5,634 bases of DNA from Burkholderiaceae bacterium (GTDB lineage: Bacteria; Pseudomonadota; Gammaproteobacteria; Burkholderiales; Burkholderiaceae): assembly GCA_030151165.1 (NCBI GenBank), contig JASLEM010000338.1, positions 1 through 5,634 of the forward strand, in the 5' to 3' direction. The translations under genes were made by a program, and so were the position numbers. A model generated the notes under the pieces. That model was not told the DNA's origin. It saw nothing but the letters and a program-made list of their open reading frames with translations, and did not search any database. Of this stretch, positions 1 to 5,130 are shown piece by piece. Every line of letters starts with the position of its first letter. Positions within the stretch are counted from its first letter, which is position 1.

Positions 1-217
1 GCGATCCGTGGAAGCGGACCTTCAGGTCGTCGCAGTCGAGGCGCCGGCCCGAGTGCGACATCACGTAGTGACGCAGCGCCGGCTTGAACCAGTTCCAGTC
101 GAAGGCCCACGTCAACGCGGCGAGCGCGAGCAGCGCGCCGAGCGCGACGGCCCATCCGCGCGAGCGCCGGCGCGCGCGGGCAGGCGCGTGCGGCGACGAT
201 GGCGTGATCGAGGTCAT
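1..217 (-). CDS. AsmA family protein, N-terminal fragment
   Basis: The gene starts at an ATG at 217 and runs off the left edge, so only the first 72 codons are visible. Residues 1-21 are Pro/Ala/Arg-rich and basic, residues about 22-39 form one hydrophobic helix (WAVALGALLALAALTWAF), and then comes DWNWFKPALRHYVMSHSGRRL. The order helix, then DWN-(W/F)-x-P, then a Tyr/Val stretch and a Gly-Arg before a beta strand (DCDDLKVRF) is the usual start of AsmA-family proteins. These are inner-membrane anchored with a long periplasmic part and act in envelope biogenesis and lipid homeostasis. The basic N-terminus would be cytoplasmic. No strong Shine-Dalgarno is seen upstream, and an in-frame GTG five codons further up is an alternative start. 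The gene is transcribed divergently from the operon at 411. The family call is fairly secure, the exact role is not. Confidence 0.8.
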   Translation of the reverse strand, partial: MTSITPSSPHAPARARRRSRGWAVALGALLALAALTWAFDWNWFKPALRHYVMSHSGRRLDCDDLKVRFHGS

Positions 218-255
218 CTGACCGCAGAGCACACGGCGTGCCTTGCGGTCGCGCT

Positions 256-278
256 GCGATGCGGCGGCGCAGCATCGC
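256..278. promoter_or_regulatory. Inverted repeat in divergent intergenic region, possible operator
   Basis: GCGATGC at 256-262 and GCATCGC at 272-278 are perfect inverted 7-base arms around a 9-base centre. The site lies between the divergent starts at 217 (minus) and 411 (plus), where a shared regulator could bind. The AT-richer patch at about 295-325 is the likeliest promoter area, but I could not identify convincing -35/-10 boxes on either strand. In GC-rich DNA a 7-base arm can arise by chance, so this is a candidate only. Confidence 0.3.
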
Positions 279-395
279 CGTGCCGTCGAGGCGCTTCCAT
301 TTACATCAACACCTCTTTGCCCAAATGCCGATGGCGCGGGATGGACGTCTTGCCCAGAATGCATTGCAATCGGAGCTGGACTGCGTGGCTTCGTC

Positions 396-401
396 GAGAG
401 G
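396..401 (+). promoter_or_regulatory. Ribosome binding site of the operon's first gene
   Basis: GAGAGG lies 9 bases before the ATG at 411. It supports that start over the longer in-frame reading that begins at 243. The upstream extension lacks family similarity, and the Rossmann strand (MKRIGMVGVG) starts exactly at 411. Confidence 0.65.
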
Positions 402-410
402 GCAAACGGG

Positions 411-1301
411 ATGAAGAGAATCGGCATGGTGGGCGTCGGCCTGATGGGCCACGGCATCGCCACCAACATCGCGCGGCACGGCTACCCGCTGACCGTGCTG
501 GAGCATCCCGGCAACCAGCCCCTCGACACGCTGCGCATGGCCGGCGCCCGGACCCTGGCGAGCGCCGTGGCGCTGGCGGCGCAGTCGGACGTCGTGATCG
601 TCTGCGTCACCGGCACGCCGCAGGTCGAGGCGGTGCTGCTGGGCGACGGCGGCGTGCTGGCCGGCCTGCAGCGCGGCGCGGTCGTGATCGACTGTTCGAC
701 CGCGGTGCCGGCGTCGACCGAGAAGATCGCCGCCGCCGTCCACGCCGCCGGCGGCCGCTTCATGGACGCCGCGATGACGCGCACGCCCAAGGAGGCCGCC
801 GAAGGCCGCCTGAACCTGCTGGTCGGCGGCGACAGGGCCGTCCTCGACGAGTGCCAGCCGCTGCTCGCCTGCTTCGCCGAGAACATCACGCACGCCGGCC
901 CGGTCGGCGCGGGGCATCGGATGAAGCTGCTGCACAACTACGTGTCGCTCGGGTTCGTCGCGCTGCTGTCGGAGGCCGCGGCGTGCGCGCAGCGCGCCGA
1001 CATCGATCCGGCCGTGCTGGTCGACGTGCTCGCGAAGGGCGGCGGCGGCGGCGTCGCGCTCGAGCGCGTGAAGCCGTACCTGTTGGCGCGCGACCCGTCG
1101 TCGCTGAAGTTCGCGATGTCCAACGCGCAGAAGGACCTCGGCTACTACGCGGCGATGGCGGCCGAGGGCGGCGCGGCGGGCGGCATCGCGGAGGCGGTGC
1201 TGCGCACCTTCGACGCCGGCGTGCGCGACGGCGGCCCCGAGGCGATGGTGCTGGAGCTCGTCGACCTGCTCGCGCAGCGCGGCGCCGCCTTCGGGCAATG
1301 A
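411..1301 (+). CDS. NAD(P)-dependent beta-hydroxyacid dehydrogenase (HIBADH/YihU-like)
   Basis: A 296-residue cytosolic oxidoreductase of the 3-hydroxyisobutyrate dehydrogenase superfamily, at the family's usual length. The N-terminal Rossmann domain has G8-x-G10-x-x-G13-x-G15. DCST is at 94-97. The all-alpha C-terminal domain carries the presumed catalytic Lys172 in RMKLLHNYVS, with Asn176 and Ser179, and the conserved Lys241-Asp242. Members interconvert 3-hydroxy acids or terminal alcohols and semialdehydes with NAD(P). The substrate loop usually read as DAPVSGG is here DAAMTRTP (119-126), with Arg124 in place of the small Ser/Gly residues. An Arg-Thr in this loop and the KLxxNYxS helix recall E. 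coli YihU, a sulfolactaldehyde reductase also reported to reduce succinic semialdehyde. The substrate is therefore probably a small acidic aldehyde or hydroxy acid, not hydroxyisobutyrate. It leads an apparent operon and ends 28 bases before the next gene. Family sure, substrate unknown. Confidence 0.9.
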   Translation: MKRIGMVGVGLMGHGIATNIARHGYPLTVLEHPGNQPLDTLRMAGARTLASAVALAAQSDVVIVCVTGTPQVEAVLLGDGGVLAGLQRGAVVIDCSTAVPASTEKIAAAVHAAGGRFMDAAMTRTPKEAAEGRLNLLVGGDRAVLDECQPLLACFAENITHAGPVGAGHRMKLLHNYVSLGFVALLSEAAACAQRADIDPAVLVDVLAKGGGGGVALERVKPYLLARDPSSLKFAMSNAQKDLGYYAAMAAEGGAAGGIAEAVLRTFDAGVRDGGPEAMVLELVDLLAQRGAAFGQ

Positions 1302-1320
1302 CTTCTTTCCAACCGACATC

Positions 1321-1326
1321 AAGGAA
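1321..1326 (+). promoter_or_regulatory. Closely spaced ribosome binding site of the second operon gene
   Basis: AAGGAA is a good Shine-Dalgarno core, but it sits only about 3-4 bases before the ATG at 1330, shorter than usual. The ATG is still the best start, because the conserved strand RIAVIPGDGIG begins at residue 9 and no nearer in-frame start precedes it. Confidence 0.55.
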
Positions 1327-1329
1327 TCC

Positions 1330-2457
1330 ATGAGTTCGTCCCATACGCCGCACCGTATCGCCGTGATCCCGGGCGACGGCATCGGCAAGGAAGTGATGCC
1401 CGAGGGCCTGCGCGTGCTCGAGGCCGTGTCGTCGAAGTTCGACATCCCGCTGCAGTTCGACCACTTCGACGACTGGTGCACCGACCACTACGTCAAGCAC
1501 GGCACGATGCTGCCGGCCGACTGGAAGGATCGGATCGGTGGCCACGAGGCGATCTTCTTCGGCGCCGTGGGCGCGCCGGACATCATCCCCGACCACATCG
1601 GCCTGTGGGGCTCTCTGCTGCTGTTCCGCCGCGAGTTCGACCAGTACGTGAACCTGCGCCCGTGCAAGCTGATGAAGGGCGTGCCGAGCCCGCTCGCGAA
1701 TCGCGAACCGGGCAGCATCGACTTCTACGTCGTGCGCGAAAATACGGAAGGGGAGTATTCGTCGATCGGCGGCCGCGCGTTCCCCGGCACCGACCGCGAG
1801 TTCACGATCCAGGAGTCGGTCTTCACGCGCGTCGGCGTCGACCGCGTGCTGAAGTTCGCGTTCGAGCTCGCGCAGCGCCGGCCGCGCAGGAGCCTGACGG
1901 CGGCGACGAAGTCCAACGGGATCTCGATCACGATGCCGTACTGGGACGAGCGCCTCGCCGAGATGGCCGCGAAGTACCCGGACGTCGAGACGAAGAAGTT
2001 CCACATCGACATCCTCTGCGCGCACTTCGTGCAGCACCCGGACTGGTTCGACGTGGTGGTCGCGTCCAACCTGTTCGGCGACATCCTCTCCGACCTCGGC
2101 CCCGCCTGCACCGGAACGATCGGCATCGCGCCGTCGGCCAACCTCAACCCCGAGCGCAAGTTCCCGTCGCTGTTCGAGCCCGTGCACGGCTCGGCGCCCG
2201 ACATCGCCGGCAAAGGCATCGCCAACCCGATCGGCCAGATCTGGTCGGCCGCGCTGATGCTGGAGCACCTGGGGCAGGGCGAGCCGAAGTACCAGGCCGC
2301 GTCCGACGCGATCGTGCAGGCGATCGAGACGGTGCTCGACGTCGGCCCGCGCACGCGCGACATGCGCGGCACCGCGAACACGGTGGACGTCGGCAAGGCG
2401 ATCGCCGAGTGCGTCGCCGGCACCTCCGCCAAATGGACGAAAGAGACCTCCGCATGA
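1330..2457 (+). CDS. ttuC: Tartrate dehydrogenase/decarboxylase or D-malate dehydrogenase (TtuC/DmlA family)
   Basis: A 375-residue member of the isocitrate/isopropylmalate dehydrogenase superfamily. These enzymes use NAD and Mg2+/Mn2+ to oxidise and decarboxylate 2-hydroxy diacids, for example D-malate to pyruvate plus CO2, or tartrate. Visible motifs are GDGIGKEV (15-22), substrate arginines R100 and R110 in LLFRREFDQYVNLRP, R136 in VVRENTEGEYSS with Tyr143, Lys194 in TKSNG, the metal ligands D227, D251 and D255 (HIDILC, GDILSDL), and the nucleotide loop FEPVHGSAPDIAGKGIANP. FRREFDQYVNLRP and SNLFGDILSDLGPACTG match my memory of E. coli DmlA closely and separate it from LeuB and Icd. All catalytic residues are intact. 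It lies 28 bases after the first gene and its TGA overlaps the next ATG. D-malate versus tartrate preference cannot be read from sequence, so dmlA would be an equally fair symbol. Confidence 0.93.
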   Translation: MSSSHTPHRIAVIPGDGIGKEVMPEGLRVLEAVSSKFDIPLQFDHFDDWCTDHYVKHGTMLPADWKDRIGGHEAIFFGAVGAPDIIPDHIGLWGSLLLFRREFDQYVNLRPCKLMKGVPSPLANREPGSIDFYVVRENTEGEYSSIGGRAFPGTDREFTIQESVFTRVGVDRVLKFAFELAQRRPRRSLTAATKSNGISITMPYWDERLAEMAAKYPDVETKKFHIDILCAHFVQHPDWFDVVVASNLFGDILSDLGPACTGTIGIAPSANLNPERKFPSLFEPVHGSAPDIAGKGIANPIGQIWSAALMLEHLGQGEPKYQAASDAIVQAIETVLDVGPRTRDMRGTANTVDVGKAIAECVAGTSAKWTKETSA

Positions 2458-3902
2458 AGCCGCAGCATTTCATCGCCAACTCGTGGGCCGCGCCGCGCGG
2501 CGGCGAGACGATCCCCGTCGTCGATCCGAGCACCGGCGAGGTCTTCGCCGAACTCGCGCGCGGCGACGCGGCCGACATCGACGCCGCCGTCCGCGCCGCG
2601 CAGGCCGCCGTCGGCGAGGCCTTCGACGGGCCGTGGGGCCAGGTCTCGGCGACCCAGCGTGGCCGCCTGATGATGAAGCTCGCGAACGCGGTGCTCGAGC
2701 GCAGCGACGAGATCGCGCTGCTCGAGGCGCGCGACACCGGCAAGGCCGTGAAGACGGCGCGCAACGACGTCGTCGCGCTCGCCCGCTACTTCGAGTACTA
2801 CGCCGGCGCGGCCGACAAGCTGCACGGCGACACGTTGCCCTACGAGTCCGGCTTCACGGTGATGACGATCCGCGAGCCGCACGGCGTCACCGGCCACGTG
2901 ATCCCGTGGAACTACCCGATCCAGATCTTCGGCCGCAGCGTCGGCGCGTCGCTCGCGGCGGGCAACGCGTGCGTCGTCAAGCCGGCGGAGGACGCGAGCC
3001 TGTCGATCCTGCGGCTCGCCGAGATCGCCGCCGAGGTCGGCTTCCCGGCCGGCGCGCTCAACGTCGTGACGGGCTACGGCCACGAGGCCGGCGCGCACCT
3101 GACCGCGCATCCGGGCATCGCGCACATCTCGTTCACGGGGTCGACGGCGACGGGGCGGCTCGTCGCCGAGGCGGCCGCGAAGCGGCATGTGCCGGCGGTG
3201 CTGGAGCTGGGCGGCAAGTCGCCGCAGCTGCTGTTCGCCGACGCCGACCTCGACGCCGCGTTGCCCGTCATCGTCAACGCCATCGTGCAGAACGCCGGCC
3301 AGACGTGCTCGGCCGGCAGCCGGCTGCTGGTCGAGCGCAGCATCTACGAGGACGTGCTCGCGAAGCTGGCCACGCGCTTCGAGGCGCTGCGCACGGGGCC
3401 GTCGTCGGCCGACCTCGACATGGGGCCGCTCGTCAACCGCAAGCAGCTGCTGCGCGTGCGCGAGATCGTCGCGCAGGCCGAGCGCGAAGGCATCCGCGCG
3501 ATGGCGCGCGGCCGCATCGAGGCCGAGGCGTCGTCAGGCGGGTTCTTCCACGAGGCGGTGTTGTTCCGCGACGTGCCGCACGAGAGCGCGCTGGCGCAGC
3601 AGGAGGTCTTCGGGCCGGTGCTGGTCGCGATGCCGTTCGGCGACGAGGCACACGCGGTGCGCCTGGCCAACGGCACCGACTATGGCCTCGTCTCCGGCGT
3701 CTGGACGCGCGACGGCGCGCGCCAGCTGCGCCTCGCGCGCAAGCTGCAGAGCGGCCAGGTGTTCATCAACAACTATGGCGCCGGCGGCGGCGTGGAGCTG
3801 CCGTTCGGCGGCGTGAAGCACAGCGGCTACGGCCGCGAGAAGGGCTTCGAGGCGCTGCTCGGGTTCACGCAGCTCAAGACCATCGCCATCAAGCACGGCT
3901 GA
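2454..3902 (+). CDS. NAD(P)-dependent aldehyde dehydrogenase
   Basis: A complete 482-residue ALDH-superfamily enzyme that oxidises an aldehyde to its carboxylic acid in the cytosol. Signatures are intact and in order: oxyanion-hole Asn153 in PWNYP, cofactor-binding Lys176 in VVKPAE, the Rossmann loop FTGST (227-231), general base Glu251 in LELGGK, nucleophile Cys285 in GQTCSAGSR, and Glu384 in EVFGP. The C-terminus ELPFGGVKHSGYGREKG is typical of the broad ALDH group that includes betaine-aldehyde, semialdehyde and hydroxy-aldehyde enzymes. The start is fixed by the ATGA overlap (2454-2457) with the upstream stop, which suggests translational coupling. A modest AAGAGA Shine-Dalgarno (2441-2446) lies 7 bases before it. 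Its position after a D-malate/tartrate dehydrogenase suggests it makes that enzyme's substrate, for example malic semialdehyde to malate. That step is inference. Confidence 0.93.
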   Translation: MKPQHFIANSWAAPRGGETIPVVDPSTGEVFAELARGDAADIDAAVRAAQAAVGEAFDGPWGQVSATQRGRLMMKLANAVLERSDEIALLEARDTGKAVKTARNDVVALARYFEYYAGAADKLHGDTLPYESGFTVMTIREPHGVTGHVIPWNYPIQIFGRSVGASLAAGNACVVKPAEDASLSILRLAEIAAEVGFPAGALNVVTGYGHEAGAHLTAHPGIAHISFTGSTATGRLVAEAAAKRHVPAVLELGGKSPQLLFADADLDAALPVIVNAIVQNAGQTCSAGSRLLVERSIYEDVLAKLATRFEALRTGPSSADLDMGPLVNRKQLLRVREIVAQAEREGIRAMARGRIEAEASSGGFFHEAVLFRDVPHESALAQQEVFGPVLVAMPFGDEAHAVRLANGTDYGLVSGVWTRDGARQLRLARKLQSGQVFINNYGAGGGVELPFGGVKHSGYGREKGFEALLGFTQLKTIAIKHG

Positions 3903-3961
3903 CTGCTCGGCGTGCCGCCGGCGCTGCCGCTCGCGCGCTTCACTGGAAAGTCAAGGGAGCG

Positions 3962-4035
3962 CGGGAGCTGGCTCTGCCAGTCCCGTCGCGGAGCGCCCCC
4001 TCGGGGGGCAGCGAGCGCTAGCGAGCGTGGGGGCG
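3962..4035. repeat. GC-rich interspersed repeat with tandem hairpins, possible bidirectional terminator
   Basis: Two structures fill the gap between the convergent stops at 3902 and 4040. The first is CGGGA-g-CTGGC (3962-3972), loop TCT, GCCAG-TCCCG (3976-3985), which pairs over 10 bp with one bulged G. The second is GCCCCC (3995-4000), loop TCG, GGGGGC (4004-4009). Alternatively, CGCCCCC (3994-4000) can pair with GGGGGCG (4029-4035) over a segment containing the direct repeats GCGAGCG (4011-4017, 4021-4027). Neither hairpin has a U tract. From memory, near-identical elements recur between genes in Comamonadaceae and relatives. Only one copy is present here, so repetition is not shown by this window. 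Confidence 0.6.
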
Positions 4036-4039
4036 ACGG

Positions 4040-4678
4040 TCATTGCTTCTGCATCGCGACCTTCAAGCCGAGCGCGATGAAGATCGATCCGATGATCTTG
4101 CCCTGCCATTTCGCGAGCCACGACACGCGCTTCAGCGCGCGGCCGATCGGGCCGATCGCGAAGACGAGCAGCGTCGTGTAGGCGGCGCTCATCGCGACGA
4201 ACACGAGCCCGAGCACGACGAACTGCGCGAACGGCGCGGCGTGGTCGGCGCGCACGAACTGCGGCAGGAACGCGAGGAAGAACAGCGCGGTCTTCGGGTT
4301 GAGCACCTCGGCCGGGATGGCCTGCCAGAAGGCGCGCGCGGGCGTCACGGCGGGCGCGGCGGCGCGCGGGGCGGCGTCGGACTTCGGCGTGGGCTTCGCG
4401 GCGATCGCGCGCACGCCGAGGTACAGCAGGTACGCGGCGCCGGCGAACTTCACGACGGTGAACGCGAGGGCCGAGGTGGCGAGCAGCGCGGACAGCCCGA
4501 CCGCGGCTGCGAGCGTGTGGATCAGGTCGCCCGTCGCGATGCCGAGCCCGGTCAGGATGCCGGTGCGCCGGCCGCCCTGCGCGGTGCGCGTGATGACGAG
4601 CAGCACGGCCGGGCCGGGCACGAGGAACAGGCCGAGCACCACGGCCATGAACGTGAAGAGGTCGGACGGCGCGATCAT
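4040..4678 (-). CDS. LysE/RhtB family amino acid exporter
   Basis: A 212-residue inner-membrane protein of the LysE/RhtB superfamily, whose members export amino acids such as lysine, homoserine, threonine or leucine by proton antiport. The N-terminus has the hallmark FLVPGPAVLLVITRTAQGG (PGP at 21-23), followed by GLGIATGDLIHTLAAAVGLS. LNPKTALFFLAFLPQF (126-141) is the second family signature. Hydrophobic segments lie at about 8-29, 40-66, 70-91, 122-142, 150-175 and 193-208, giving the expected six helices. The link between the third and fourth (95-116) is Ala/Pro-rich. The start at 4678 puts the first helix at the very N-terminus, as is normal; the Shine-Dalgarno is weak (GGGAC). It converges on the aldehyde dehydrogenase and diverges from the porin, so it is probably its own unit. 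The exported substrate cannot be inferred. Confidence 0.92.
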   Translation of the reverse strand: MIAPSDLFTFMAVVLGLFLVPGPAVLLVITRTAQGGRRTGILTGLGIATGDLIHTLAAAVGLSALLATSALAFTVVKFAGAAYLLYLGVRAIAAKPTPKSDAAPRAAAPAVTPARAFWQAIPAEVLNPKTALFFLAFLPQFVRADHAAPFAQFVVLGLVFVAMSAAYTTLLVFAIGPIGRALKRVSWLAKWQGKIIGSIFIALGLKVAMQKQ

Positions 4679-4836
4679 GAGGAGTCCCGGTTCGAGCGAA
4701 GCTGGCCCATTGTGAGCGCATCGCGGGGACGCCGCCGTCGCGGCGGGGATTTCGCGCGCGCTTCAGCTCGGCGAACGCCGGCGACAGCGTCGATTCAGAT
4801 CCAATGCGAAGACGTGCAATGCGTGCGCGAAGTCGC

Positions 4837-4866
4837 TTGACCTGGCTTTGCGACGCTGCCGATAAT
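4837..4866 (+). promoter_or_regulatory. Sigma70-type promoter upstream of the porin leader
   Basis: TTGACC (4837-4842) matches the -35 consensus at five of six positions and GATAAT (4861-4866) matches the -10 at five of six, with an 18-base spacer, one above the optimum. Transcription would start near 4872-4874 and read towards the terminator at 5031-5053 and the porin. It is the best promoter match I found in the window. Confidence 0.65.
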
Positions 4867-4872
4867 CCGCGC

Positions 4873-5059
4873 TTCGACCACGACAAGCCAGGACCATGGA
4901 ATCCCATCCTAGTCGCTCGCCTTCGTCGTCCGGATCGCACGTCTAGACGGCCCACGCGCCGTCGACACGGCTTGCAGCCCGGGCGGAGAAGGCATCCCAC
5001 TTCCCTACCGCCCGGCCAGCAAGCTCCACCAGAAGGGGCCGATGCCCCTTTTTGCTTTT
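4873..5059 (+). ncRNA. Candidate small RNA or attenuated leader of about 180 nt, family unknown
   Basis: The segment runs from the predicted start after the 4837-4866 promoter to the U tract of the 5031-5053 terminator. It contains a long stem: GCTTGC (4970-4975) with GCAAGC (5019-5024), a 3x3 internal loop, then CCGGGCGG (4979-4986) with CCGCCCGG (5008-5015), and GAAG/CTTC (4988-4991, 5000-5003) inside. Upstream, GACGG (4946-4950) can pair with CCGTC (4959-4963). No credible protein-coding frame explains it. It does not look to me like tmRNA, SRP RNA, RNase P RNA or 6S RNA. It could be an independent small RNA or the terminated form of the porin 5' leader. Existence as a transcript is inferred from signals only. 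Confidence 0.45.
5031..5053 (+). terminator. Rho-independent terminator in non-coding DNA
   Basis: AAGGGGC (5033-5039), loop CGAT, GCCCCTT (5044-5050) form a perfect 7-bp stem, extendable by G-U and A-U pairs at the base. It merges into a run of five T and then GCTTTT. The orientation is plus: the opposite strand has no T tract after the stem. No plus-strand protein gene lies within 1.1 kb upstream, so it must end a non-coding or leader transcript. Confidence 0.85.
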
Positions 5060-5079
5060 GCAGCCGGCTCTTCTGTCAT

Positions 5080-5095
5080 GACGCCTTCGGGCGTC
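5080..5095 (+). other. UUCG-capped hairpin in the porin leader
   Basis: GACGCC (5080-5085), TTCG, GGCGTC (5090-5095) is a perfect 6-bp stem closed by a C(UUCG)G tetraloop, an exceptionally stable RNA fold. No T tract follows, so it is not an intrinsic terminator. It sits between the terminator and the hairpin at the ribosome binding site. Confidence 0.6.
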
Positions 5096-5098
5096 CAA

Positions 5099-5125
5099 CC
5101 GGCAGCGCCCGACCGGGCGCGCCGG
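5099..5125 (+). promoter_or_regulatory. Hairpin abutting the porin ribosome binding site
   Basis: CCGGC (5099-5103), bulged A, GCGCCC (5105-5110), loop GACC, GGGCGC (5115-5120), GCCGG (5121-5125) gives 11 base pairs with one bulge. Its 3' arm covers the first two bases of the GGGGGAG Shine-Dalgarno (5124-5130). It could limit ribosome access, or it could simply present the site. A second CCGGC at 5064-5068 could compete for the same 3' arm. Confidence 0.5.
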
Positions 5126-5130
5126 GGGAG
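5124..5130 (+). promoter_or_regulatory. Ribosome binding site fixing the porin GTG start
   Basis: GGGGGAG lies 8 bases before the GTG at 5139. The first in-frame ATG downstream (5397) is inside the mature protein, so this site and the signal peptide together establish the GTG start. Confidence 0.75.

Noticed and set aside
363..370. Palindrome ATTGCAAT before the operon start
   Set aside because: Eight bases is short for an operator and no flanking symmetry or second copy is present.
8..1333. Long plus-strand open frame of 441 codons overlapping the oxidoreductase
   Set aside because: It is Arg/Ala/Gly-rich with no domain, lies over a gene with intact catalytic motifs in another frame, and is a typical shadow in high-GC DNA.
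306..1481. Long minus-strand open frame opposite the oxidoreductase and the start of the next gene
   Set aside because: Antisense shadow with low-complexity His/Arg/Ala composition; no family motif and no ribosome site.
1476..2453. In-frame N-terminal extension of the aldehyde dehydrogenase across the preceding gene
   Set aside because: The extension is an Arg-rich out-of-frame reading of the TtuC/DmlA gene. The true start at 2454 is supported by the ATGA overlap and the normal ALDH N-terminus.
886..3188. Two long minus-strand frames (886-2268 and 1725-3188) opposite the operon
   Set aside because: Composition is Arg/Asp/Val-rich without domains, and they mirror conserved sense genes; GC-driven absence of stops explains them.
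4709..4719. ATTGTGAGCGC, resembling half a lac operator
   Set aside because: Only one half-site, no symmetric partner, no lac-type genes; a chance match.
4873..5059. Leader transcript as 6S RNA, tmRNA or SRP RNA
   Set aside because: Its 5' and 3' ends do not pair into a closing stem as in 6S RNA; no tmRNA tag frame or alanine acceptor-like ends, and no SRP GGAA-tetraloop helix were seen.
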